Shown one piece after another: positions 18,178-25,959 of a DNA stretch of 64,000 bases. The DNA comes from Paenibacillus aceris. Lineage in GTDB: Bacteria > Bacillota > Bacilli > Paenibacillales > NBRC-103111. Each line of letters begins with the position of its first letter. Position 1 is the first letter of the stretch. The DNA is taken from positions 52,891 to 116,890 of the forward strand of contig NZ_JAGGKV010000021.1 of the NCBI RefSeq assembly GCF_017874035.1, given 5' to 3'. A program made the translations under genes and the position numbers. Below the pieces are notes generated by a model. That model worked only from the letters and a program-made list of their open reading frames with translations, was not told the DNA's origin and made no database searches.

Positions 18178-21100
18178 ATGAAACTTAGAAGAAAGAAATG
18201 GACTCTATTCGTATTATTGTTATTAATGTTGTTTAACTCATGGGGGATTGCTGCCCCGGTAGCCAGCGCGGACTCACCAACGGCGGCTCTGGAGCTTTCT
18301 CTTCCGAATGATTTGACAGACTGGATTTTGGATGAAAACGCGGGGTATATATATGCAATCTCTAGCACGGCGAATAATCTTTATTTTATTCGACTTAGCG
18401 ATTTGAAAATTGAAAAAACGCTTAATGTTGGTTCAAACCCTTATTCTCTTGCGCGGGATGGGCAGTTTCTGCAGATTGCGCTTTCTGGAGCGACTATGAT
18501 CAAGACGGTTAATCTTACAACTCAGCAAATTTCGGATACGATTACTACTAGCGCCACTCCTTACTCAGTAGCAGCTTCTTCTAACTATCTTTTTTACGGG
18601 AGTAGGGACGGGAAGATCTACAAGTATAACAAGGGTGCTCGTACAAGCAGCTTATTATTTAGTAATTTTATATCTAATGATTTAGCTCTATCGTTTGATG
18701 AATCAACGAACACACTTTATGCAGGCAATGTATCATCTTATGGCGGTATAATGGCTATTAATGCTGATACCGGAGCAAAGCTAAGCGAGGGCTTAGATGA
18801 TAGAATGGAGTTTGGAGGATTTGCTTTATCACTTAAACATGTTTTTATTGATGATCAATCGGTATATTTTGGTGGACATCAAATGAATAAGGCGAACCTG
18901 CTGGAGACCACAGGAACCTACTCTAGAACGAATGACGACTACACCTATCTCGAATCGGTCATATTGGGTGTAACGGACGCTTATGTACTCACAACGCAAG
19001 GGGTATATGATAAAAATACTTATACGCCGTTGGTTCTCTTCCCTTCCAATAAAAGGTTTGCTTTGCTTGACTCGAAAGGTCATGCCTATCTTGCAGGCAT
19101 TGAGAATTGGTTTACGGATGCAAATAAAATTACTCGAATCGATCTTACTATACCACCGAGGATTACCGCTAACTTTACAACGGATTCCAATTCGATCAGA
19201 AGCAATCAAGCGATTACGGATTGGACTACCACAGACAATTCTCCTTATATCTATGCCATTACGGCAAGTACCAACGAGTTGGTCATTATTCGCAAGAACG
19301 ATATGAGTGCAGTCAAGAAGATGTATATTGGTTCTAACCCTAGTGAAATTAAAGTTCTAAATCATATGGCTTACGTCATTTTTAAAGGTGAAAACCACAT
19401 TAAGGTAGTAGATTTAGGCGACGGTATCCCCACAGAAGCTGACATTGCGGAAATCACTACGAAGAACTTTCCGCTTCATGTTTATCCGGATAACAATAAT
19501 CGGATATTGTATAATGGGGGATTAATTACTGGCAGCCTTAGCGTGACCTCTTCTGTCTACACTACTGTTACGGACACAGTTTATGAAAAAAGTACAGGAA
19601 TTAATTCCTATAGTAACTACACGTTAGACCTCAAGAAGAACATTCTCTATGGCGCGGATAGTTTCGCCATGAGTAAATTTGATAGTCAAAATTTCAAGTT
19701 TCTTGAAAGCAAAAAGTTAGATAACCTTTCAAACAACTACAATCTTCTTCTAGACGAAAACGATCTGTACTTTGGCACTCGCAGGTACGATGCAACTGTA
19801 ATTTCCACCGTATACGGGACATATCCGGAATACATTATTTACGCCCATGGCGGTTATGTGTTCAGTAGTGGTGCCATCTACGACAGAGACAGTTTTACAA
19901 AAATCTATGATTTGTTAACGTTCATCACACGCGCATATGTTGGCGCAGATCATAGCATTATCGTATCAACTGACAAACGTTTATATAAATTTAATAGCGT
20001 TGAAGAGATGCAGAGGGTAATGAGTGAGACTCGCCTGCCCTCTAATGCTGCTTTCTTAGATGAAGATTTGACACCTGGCCGCATAAAGGGGTATTTGACC
20101 TTTGATGCGCCGACCGATCAGGATGGCATTAAGAGGTATTCAGCGTATTATCTTGATCAAAATGGCAATAGGCTTCAGCAGATAGGATTAAATAAGAATA
20201 TGGAAATATCGACTGATTCACGCTTCGTATACGAGATACCATATTCAAACCTTCCAAGTGGTGCAGTTAGCATTGGGCTGTACCCGGTCGTTTCTTTTAA
20301 TAATGGCCTTGAGCGTATGTTGGACGCCCACCTTTCGGTTCCAATCTATGATGCACCCAACTATTTGCCTGTAGACTTGTCAGTGGCGGATATGAATCCG
20401 GACCCGAACAAGTTTGCTGGTTTAGTTAAATGGAAGCCGGGAACTGCTGAATTACTAGATGCTCGTTATAATTTGTATTTTATAAGTGAACAAGGTCTCG
20501 TTGGAGATAAGATAACCGTTGTGAATGGCGGACAAAGGGAGTACTCCATTACTATTCCAGAGACGGATGTGCCGACGGTTGCATTTGGAATCGGCCTTTT
20601 CATTGAAAATGATAATTTTGCATCCCCGTTTTATATCAGAAAACTATTAGAGGATAAACGAACGCCGGCTATCCCGTCATCATCCATTACCGTTCATAAA
20701 TACATGGTACAAGCGGACAATATTGTCGTGAACAACCTTGCGCCTGGTGATATTATTCGTGTATACAATGAGGGACAAACCGCTATTATAGGGGGCGGGA
20801 TCGTTGCACAGAGCCAGAGTTCCATTACAATTACCATTGGAAATCTTGGAAATCCAGGAGACAAGCTTTTTATAACTCGACAAACCTCCAATAGGGGTGA
20901 GAGCACGGGGACATTAGTTGTTGTACCACCGCTTACGAATGATAATAATGGTGTTGGTGGTATCGGTGGTGGCGGAGCCGGAGGCGGCGGAGGCGGTGGC
21001 AGCACAAGTCGGCCGTATACTGATCCTAATGGTAAAATGACGTACGAAGTGCAGCCAGGCCACGTTGACATGCTAATCGCCCTTAGCACTGATGCGAAGG

Positions 21101-22164
21101 AACTTGTATTGGATGCTACAGCTAAACAACATCTTGATATCACTACAGTTAGTTTTGATGGCGACATTGTGAATAAAGCGGCATTGAAGGGGAAAGCAAT
21201 TGTTATAAAAGCGAACGAAGTTCAGCTCAAATTTCCTATTAATGCTATACCTGTAGCAAACGAAAACAACATGATGAAGTTCAAAGTTTCGTCTGAAGCA
21301 GCACCAGAATTGAGCAATTTTACTGCTGTATCTTCAGTACTGGATTTCACGTTGGCTGAGAAGGATTCGAAAATTATAAGCTTTAATACACCGATTGAAG
21401 CCACATTCCATTATGACCCTTCCAAAGTGAAGGAGACGAGTAATCTAGGTGTTTACTGGTTAGACGAGACAACGAACACGTGGACTTCCATGGGAGGGAT
21501 GGTGAATGGTGATGGGACTATTACTGCTAATGTGCCACACTTCTCCAAGTACGCCGTCCTAGAGAAAACAGGAAGTGCGCCAACCTCCTCAACCGATGTA
21601 AAAACATTTGATGATATTCAAGGACATTGGGCACAAAAGGACATTGAGGAGCTTGTAAGCAAGCAGATTATTGATGGCATGAGCGATCAAGTCTTCCAAC
21701 CGAATCTTGAGATGAACAGAGCGCAATTAGTTACGATTCTTACGAAGGCAATGAAACTTCAGGACCCGAACATGTCCAAAACCTTCGATGACGTTGCATC
21801 CGATGCTTGGTACAAGGATGCCGTGTACGCAGCTTACAATGCCCAAATCGTAAGTGGGGTTAGCGACAACTCCTTTGCACCGAACGCAAACGTAACTCGT
21901 GAGCAGCTAGCGGTTATGGTGGTAAATGCCTATTTGAACGCAACCGGTAAAATGTTGAGCGATGTCGCACCGGCACAAGCAGCTAGTTATGTTGACGCCA
22001 TTAACATAAGCGATTGGGCTAAGCCATATGTGAGCGCAGCTACGGCTCTCGGACTGCTGAACGGTGTGGATGAATCCCACTTCGCACCAATGGAACAAAG
22101 CACAAGGGCACAAGTGGCTGCCGTTATGGTACGTATGCTTGGGAAGCTCGCTGAAGTCAAGTAA
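18178..22164 (+). CDS. Secreted SLH-anchored protein with beta-propeller-like repeats
   Basis: 1328 residues, ATG after AGAAGGGACA. A signal peptide (hydrophobic LFVLLLLMLFNSWGIA, cleavage near ASADS) is followed by two related halves with propeller-like blades: LTDWILDENAGYIYAISS and ITDWTTTDNSPYIYAIT, each followed by KTLNVGSNPYSL or KKMYIGSNPSEI type repeats. Then come beta-sandwich segments, a poly-glycine linker near residue 930, a ZU5/DUF-like block (FNTPIEATFHYDPSKVKETS, HFSKYAVLE), and three SLH domains (FDDIQGHWAQKDIEELVSK, FDDVASDAWYKDAVYAAY, VDAINISDWAKPYV). The 'HFTKYAV/HFSKYAV then SLH' arrangement also ends the protein at 970-7068. Probably a cell-wall surface protein; ligand unknown. 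Confidence 0.85.
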   Translation: MKLRRKKWTLFVLLLLMLFNSWGIAAPVASADSPTAALELSLPNDLTDWILDENAGYIYAISSTANNLYFIRLSDLKIEKTLNVGSNPYSLARDGQFLQIALSGATMIKTVNLTTQQISDTITTSATPYSVAASSNYLFYGSRDGKIYKYNKGARTSSLLFSNFISNDLALSFDESTNTLYAGNVSSYGGIMAINADTGAKLSEGLDDRMEFGGFALSLKHVFIDDQSVYFGGHQMNKANLLETTGTYSRTNDDYTYLESVILGVTDAYVLTTQGVYDKNTYTPLVLFPSNKRFALLDSKGHAYLAGIENWFTDANKITRIDLTIPPRITANFTTDSNSIRSNQAITDWTTTDNSPYIYAITASTNELVIIRKNDMSAVKKMYIGSNPSEIKVLNHMAYVIFKGENHIKVVDLGDGIPTEADIAEITTKNFPLHVYPDNNNRILYNGGLITGSLSVTSSVYTTVTDTVYEKSTGINSYSNYTLDLKKNILYGADSFAMSKFDSQNFKFLESKKLDNLSNNYNLLLDENDLYFGTRRYDATVISTVYGTYPEYIIYAHGGYVFSSGAIYDRDSFTKIYDLLTFITRAYVGADHSIIVSTDKRLYKFNSVEEMQRVMSETRLPSNAAFLDEDLTPGRIKGYLTFDAPTDQDGIKRYSAYYLDQNGNRLQQIGLNKNMEISTDSRFVYEIPYSNLPSGAVSIGLYPVVSFNNGLERMLDAHLSVPIYDAPNYLPVDLSVADMNPDPNKFAGLVKWKPGTAELLDARYNLYFISEQGLVGDKITVVNGGQREYSITIPETDVPTVAFGIGLFIENDNFASPFYIRKLLEDKRTPAIPSSSITVHKYMVQADNIVVNNLAPGDIIRVYNEGQTAIIGGGIVAQSQSSITITIGNLGNPGDKLFITRQTSNRGESTGTLVVVPPLTNDNNGVGGIGGGGAGGGGGGGSTSRPYTDPNGKMTYEVQPGHVDMLIALSTDAKELVLDATAKQHLDITTVSFDGDIVNKAALKGKAIVIKANEVQLKFPINAIPVANENNMMKFKVSSEAAPELSNFTAVSSVLDFTLAEKDSKIISFNTPIEATFHYDPSKVKETSNLGVYWLDETTNTWTSMGGMVNGDGTITANVPHFSKYAVLEKTGSAPTSSTDVKTFDDIQGHWAQKDIEELVSKQIIDGMSDQVFQPNLEMNRAQLVTILTKAMKLQDPNMSKTFDDVASDAWYKDAVYAAYNAQIVSGVSDNSFAPNANVTREQLAVMVVNAYLNATGKMLSDVAPAQAASYVDAINISDWAKPYVSAATALGLLNGVDESHFAPMEQSTRAQVAAVMVRMLGKLAEVK

Positions 22165-22176
22165 GTCTTATAATAG

Positions 22177-22209
22177 ATCCCTTCATCATAGTGATGGAGG
22201 GATTTTTTT
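22177..22209 (+). terminator. Intrinsic terminator after second SLH gene
   Basis: ATCCCTTCATCA (22177-22188) pairs with TGATGGAGGGAT (22192-22203), then seven Ts. Confidence 0.92.
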
Positions 22210-22278
22210 GCATCCTCCTTTGGATCGGAGGCAGATATCAGGACATGAATTTGAACGAAATGGAAAAATTTATGAGGA

Positions 22279-22302
22279 GTCGTAATACTTTCGCCATGTT
22301 CG
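22279..22302 (+). promoter_or_regulatory. 24-bp box shared with the hen1-pnkp locus (copy 1)
   Basis: The block begins GTCGTAATACTTTC and ends CCATGTTCG, and recurs at 39365-39388 with a single G/A difference. Flanks of the two copies are unrelated. It lies 62 bp upstream of the first tRNA-like RNA module and 483 bp before ro60. It could be an alternative sigma promoter or an activator/repressor site. Confidence 0.7.
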
Positions 22303-22364
22303 TTATCTCAGAAATAAGCGAAGATAGGTACAGAAGGCCGATGCAGTAATGTGGCGGCTGACTA

Positions 22365-22502
22365 GATCATTGAGGCGCATGGAAGGGTTACTTCGACTTT
22401 TAATCGGCTTGTCGTTGGTTCGAGTCCAACTTTCTCCCAATGGAGGAATAGCTCAGTTGGTAGAGCAGCATGTACCTTTCCGACCAAATTCCTCGGGTGG
22501 TC
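22365..22502 (+). ncRNA. yrlA: YrlA-type Y RNA candidate 1, with an embedded permuted tRNA-like fold
   Basis: Closing stem GATCATTGAGG (22365-22375) with CCTCGGGTGGTC (22491-22502, one bulge), then CGC, then a second stem GGAAGGGT (22381-22388) with ACCTTTCC (22474-22481). Inside, in order: hairpin TCGA-CTTTTAA-TCGG (22393-22407), T-arm GTTGG-TTCGAGT-CCAAC (22414-22430), 7-bp stem TTTCTCC-CAAT-GGAGGAA (22431-22448), TA, and D-arm GCTC-AGTTGGTA-GAGC (22451-22466). T-arm, acceptor and D-arm abut as in a tRNA but in circularly permuted order. Position directly upstream of ro60/rtcB matches Salmonella-type rsr-yrlA loci. GAGGCGC and TACTTCGA recur in modules 2 and 3. Confidence 0.72.
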
Positions 22503-22514
22503 TTTAACAAGTGA

Positions 22515-22623
22515 TTAGCGAAGCGAGGCGCCAGAAAGGGTTCCTTCGACTTATTAGGGATAAGTATTGATGGTGTCTGTCGGACACTAACGGCCTTTTC
22601 AACTTATTTCCTCGCTTCGTTAA
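22515..22623 (+). ncRNA. YrlA-type Y RNA candidate 2
   Basis: A 14-bp closing stem TTAGCGAAGCGAGG (22515-22528) with CCTCGCTTCGTTAA (22610-22623), one G.T. Then CGC and a 7-bp stem GAAAGGG (22534-22540) with CCTTTTC (22594-22600). Inside are TTCCTTCGA (shared with the other modules), hairpin ACTTAT-TAGGG-ATAAGT and hairpin GTGTC-TGTCG-GACAC. The stem bases differ from modules 1 and 3 while pairing is kept, which supports a real RNA. Unlike the other two, it lacks a canonical TTCRANY T-loop. Confidence 0.68.
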
Positions 22624-22638
22624 GAAATATTTTAATCA

Positions 22639-22750
22639 GCCGGTGAGGCGCCGGGATGGGTTACTTCGAGCTTAATCGAGCAATGGTTACCCGGGCAATA
22701 CGGCAGGTTCGACTCCTGCAGCAAACCTATCCAGCCTCTTCCTCACCGGT
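22639..22750 (+). ncRNA. YrlA-type Y RNA candidate 3
   Basis: Closing stem GCCGGTGAGG (22639-22648) with CCTCACCGGT (22741-22750, terminal G.T), then CGC and a 9-bp stem GGATGGGTT (22654-22662) with AACCTATCC (22724-22732). Inside are a D-like hairpin TTCGA-GCTTAA-TCGAG (22665-22680), a poorly paired segment where a tRNA would have its anticodon arm, and a perfect T-arm GCAGG-TTCGACT-CCTGC (22703-22719). This is a tRNA mimic on a long basal helix, the architecture known for YrlA RNAs that bind Ro60. It ends 34 bp before the ro60 start codon, so it is either cotranscribed or processed from the ro60 leader. Confidence 0.75.
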
Positions 22751-22784
22751 GATTCTTCAAAAACGTTTAGGAGGGGAATCAATC

Positions 22785-24284
22785 ATGAGTATTGCTAAAA
22801 AACTGTTCGGCTCACTTAGACCGAATACATTCAATAAAGAGCATTACCCGGCATTTACAAGATCTCTGGAGGAGCAGTACTTGCAGACACTTCTGACCAA
22901 TACGATGAGCAACACCTTCTATGCAGATCGCAATGAACTGCTTGCTGATGCGGAGCAGATCCATCATGAGATAGCGGACAGCAATCCCAATTTCATGGCT
23001 AAGGCAATTGTGTTTGCTCGGAACGAGGGTTTTATGAGGCTGCAGCCATTGTTCGGCTTGGCGATCCTCTCCATTTATCGTCAGGATTTGTTTGCGAGGA
23101 TCTTCCTGCAGGTGGTGCGGTTTCCTTCCGATTTGTCTGACTTTCTAACGATATTGCAGGGGCTGGGACGCGGGGAGGGAGGCCGTGCCGTCAAGCGGCA
23201 GGTCAATCGCTTCTTATACGGAGTGTCCGAGTATTGGGCCATTAAATATAACGGCCGTGGACGCGGATACAGTTTAGGTGATGCCATTGCAACTGCCCAT
23301 CCTAAACCGGAAGATGTCAAGCAGCAGGCTTTGTTCCGATATTTGCGGGGATTGGAAGCAAACCTTACTTTGCTTCCCCAAGTCGAGGCTCTGGAAAATC
23401 TGAAGCTCGCAACAAACGAGGAGGATCAGATCGAGTGGATTGAACGAGGCAGGCTTCCATATGAAACAGTTACCGGTGTAATCAAGCCGTCCAAAGCTGT
23501 TTGGGAAGCGCTGCTTTACCAAATGCCGACATTTGCGCTGCTTCGGCATATGAATGCTTTGCAGAGGGCCGGAGTGTTGGAGGAGAAACGCAACCTGGAC
23601 TATGTTGTAAACCGAATAACCGATGAACAGGCGCTGAGGAAAGCCAAAATCCTGCCGTTCCGCCTTGCGAGTGCTTTCAGCCAGGTGGATCATTCGGAGC
23701 TTCGGGATGCTTTGCGGGAAGCTGCCGAGCTTACATTCGCTAACCTCCCCGAACTTGGAGAAAAGACAGCGATTTTCCTTGATATCTCGGGTTCGATGAA
23801 CGGTCAATACTTGGAGATCGGTTCGGTATTTGCTCTGGCTCTATACAAAAAAACGCAGGGCAGCTCGTTGTTCTGGTTGTTCGATACAGAGGTTACAGAT
23901 GCCAAGCCTTCTCGTAAAGATAGTATTTTAACGCAGGCGGCGCAAATTCATGCCCGTGGAGGTACGGATACGGGGGTGCCCGTTCGGAAGCTGATCGAGG
24001 AGCGAAGGAAAGTTGACCAAATTATTATTATCACGGATGAGCAGCAAAACAGCGGCAGTCCTTTCTATGAGCAACTGAGACTGTACCGTTCGAAAGTGAA
24101 CGGGGACGTGAAGGCATTTATTGTTGATATTGCCCCGTACCGGCATGCGATGGTACCGGAACAGGATCCTCAAACCTTCTACATTTATGGTTGGAGCGAT
24201 ACTGTGCTCTCCTACATCGCACAGTCTGTACAAGGCTATTCCTCGTTGATGGAACGGGTAGAGGGATTAAGTTTAGACTTTTAA
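22785..24284 (+). CDS. rsr: Ro60/Rsr-type TROVE domain RNA-binding protein
   Basis: 499 residues from ATG 22785 behind GGAGGGG; the longer frame from 22656 runs through RNA module 3 and is not credible. The N-terminal ~320 residues are helical repeats of the TROVE ring (RNEGFMRLQPLFGLAIL, GLGRGEGGRAVKRQVNRFLY, MPTFALLRHMNALQRAGVL). The C-terminal vWA domain has the MIDAS residues DISGSM (D333, S335, S337), GGTDTGVPV and IIITDEQQ. Ro60 binds Y RNA on its outer surface and misfolded RNA ends in its central cavity; bacterial Rsr works with Y RNA and PNPase. RNA candidates just upstream and rtcB downstream fit the known Rsr-YrlA-RtcB grouping. Confidence 0.93.
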   Translation: MSIAKKLFGSLRPNTFNKEHYPAFTRSLEEQYLQTLLTNTMSNTFYADRNELLADAEQIHHEIADSNPNFMAKAIVFARNEGFMRLQPLFGLAILSIYRQDLFARIFLQVVRFPSDLSDFLTILQGLGRGEGGRAVKRQVNRFLYGVSEYWAIKYNGRGRGYSLGDAIATAHPKPEDVKQQALFRYLRGLEANLTLLPQVEALENLKLATNEEDQIEWIERGRLPYETVTGVIKPSKAVWEALLYQMPTFALLRHMNALQRAGVLEEKRNLDYVVNRITDEQALRKAKILPFRLASAFSQVDHSELRDALREAAELTFANLPELGEKTAIFLDISGSMNGQYLEIGSVFALALYKKTQGSSLFWLFDTEVTDAKPSRKDSILTQAAQIHARGGTDTGVPVRKLIEERRKVDQIIIITDEQQNSGSPFYEQLRLYRSKVNGDVKAFIVDIAPYRHAMVPEQDPQTFYIYGWSDTVLSYIAQSVQGYSSLMERVEGLSLDF

Positions 24285-24353
24285 AAGATAGAGAACAGAT
24301 TGTGGATGCTGATCCATGGCCTGAAGGATTATGTGAAAAAGGTGATGAAAACA

Positions 24354-25919
24354 ATGCTTATTTTCTTCAATAAAGCTGTCCGGCCTCTTTGGGAAGGCAG
24401 GCCCTCCATTTATTCATTTATGCTGGAGCAGGGCGAATCCGTAGGCGGATCCCTACCGGATGACGAAGAATTCTGGTCCGGCAGTAAGTTGAGGTGGGTA
24501 GCGGGCGGCCTGGATGGAGCTTTCGGGCACCACGCGGGGCCAGGTCAGATGACAGATGAGACACGCGAGTTGGTCCACCTGCTGGCGAAGCAAGCGAGAA
24601 AGCCGAAGAATTCAATTAGAAAGGCACTGTATGCTAAGCTTGTGAAGACGGATATCGGCAGCAAGATTGACGCCATTTTAGACGAGTTGCGCAAACAGCC
24701 GGGCATACAACCAGATGCCTTATTCCAAGAGGCACGATGGTTAGCCGAAAATGGGGCTCATCGCAATGTCGTTAAATTCGGAATTGCGCTGCTTGGCCTT
24801 TTTCAGAACGAGCAAGTGAAGGAACTGCTTCTGACACTGGGGAGACACGATGAATTTACGTTATATGCCGCGGTTGCGATTCGGAATGGAATGGAGGACA
24901 GCAACCAGGTTCTATTTGAACTAGCTAAGCACGTCCATGGGTGGGGGAAAATCCATCTCGTCGAGAGACTCGAGCCGGCTACTGAGGAGATCAAAGACTG
25001 GCTGCTGCGCCAAGGCTGCCAAAACAGCGTCATGAACGAATACTTAGCTTGCATTTGTGTGAGGAATGGCGGTTTGCGGGAGGCGTTATCGGCCAATTCT
25101 GTAAATAGTGCATTGTTTAATGGGGCGACGGATATCATGGAAGCGTTATTGAATGGCGGGCCGGCAGAGGACATCGACGATTACGAGTATGGTCCGCAGG
25201 TCGTGTCCGATTACGTGAGGCTAGCCCGGGAGATGGGCTCATCCGCTAAGCATTTGTCGGTTGTATTGAGCATTCGCGACTTCTTGGCTCAGGATGAGAA
25301 GAATTGGTCCCGGCGGATGTCGGAGGGATGGACCGAGCAGTTAAGAACCGATAATAGGGATGCATGCGAATCGATGATGGCCGAAGCCAAATGGGTAAGC
25401 ATTGTAATGGATGCTGTTAGAACCGGCGATCCGTCGGATCGCTACTATGGTGCAGCATGTGCGGATAAGCTTGGCGTAGATATTTGGGATACGCTGTATG
25501 GACAGCTTGCCGCAGATCCGCTGCAAGATTTTCATTTCTTTCAGCTCATGAAATCGAACGATCCAAACCGTATCCGGCAATTGGTTCAATTCGCCACCGA
25601 ACATCTTCCTCTTCAGCACATTGCTGCCGGTCCCGGTGATGAGATGGGGTTTGGCCAAGAATATACGGCACATCGGAATTTGGATACCATTTTGCAGAGT
25701 TTGGATCAGTATGAGGGGATTGGTGTAGAATTGATCCTGACCGGTCTGAATAGTCCTGTAACCCGAAATCGGAATATGGCGATCAAGGCATTAGAGGGTT
25801 GGCCTGTTGCCTCCTGGGATGATCGGCTTATTGAAGCGGTCAATCATTTATCGCAGATAGAACCCGACGACTCGGTCAAAGAACGGGTTCATAAGCTCCA
25901 GGAAGGCAAAGGGCTCTAA
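24354..25919 (+). CDS. Unrecognised 521-residue helical-repeat protein between ro60 and rtcB
   Basis: Start chosen at ATG 24354, nine bases after AAAAAGGTG; upstream in-frame ATGs at 24300 and 24345 lack usable sites. After a short N-terminal segment (LIFFNKAVRPLWEGRPSIYS) the protein is mostly alpha-helical with loosely repeating HEAT/ARM-like units, for example NVVKFGIALLGLFQNEQVKE, EFTLYAAVAIRNGMEDSNQV and a final SPVTRNRNMAIKALEGWP. It contains a His-rich bit GAFGHHAGPGQMT near residue 50. No catalytic motif is evident. Its place between ro60 and rtcB suggests an adaptor of the RNA-processing complex; I cannot assign a function. Confidence 0.8.
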   Translation: MLIFFNKAVRPLWEGRPSIYSFMLEQGESVGGSLPDDEEFWSGSKLRWVAGGLDGAFGHHAGPGQMTDETRELVHLLAKQARKPKNSIRKALYAKLVKTDIGSKIDAILDELRKQPGIQPDALFQEARWLAENGAHRNVVKFGIALLGLFQNEQVKELLLTLGRHDEFTLYAAVAIRNGMEDSNQVLFELAKHVHGWGKIHLVERLEPATEEIKDWLLRQGCQNSVMNEYLACICVRNGGLREALSANSVNSALFNGATDIMEALLNGGPAEDIDDYEYGPQVVSDYVRLAREMGSSAKHLSVVLSIRDFLAQDEKNWSRRMSEGWTEQLRTDNRDACESMMAEAKWVSIVMDAVRTGDPSDRYYGAACADKLGVDIWDTLYGQLAADPLQDFHFFQLMKSNDPNRIRQLVQFATEHLPLQHIAAGPGDEMGFGQEYTAHRNLDTILQSLDQYEGIGVELILTGLNSPVTRNRNMAIKALEGWPVASWDDRLIEAVNHLSQIEPDDSVKERVHKLQEGKGL

Positions 25920-25959
25920 ACACGGGGAAAGTAAACATGTAAGTAGGAGTTGAAAGATC

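Noticed and set aside
22340..22365. Sigma-54 promoter for the ro60-rtcB locus, as in E. coli rtcBA
   Set aside because: No GG...GC pair at -24/-12 spacing matching the consensus, and no RtcR-like activator gene nearby.
22442..22500. A stand-alone tRNA gene, suggested by the GCTCAGTTGGTAGAGC D-arm
   Set aside because: No anticodon arm or T-arm follows it; its acceptor and T-arm partners lie upstream in permuted order within the Y RNA module.
22371..22670. CRISPR-like direct repeats (three GAGGCGC...TTCGA blocks)
   Set aside because: Units are ~130 bp apart, irregular, and explained by base-paired RNA modules; no cas genes nearby.
22656..22784. N-terminal extension of Ro60 from the upstream ATG
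   Set aside because: It runs through the third RNA module; ATG 22785 has an ideal GGAGGGG site and begins the conserved sequence.
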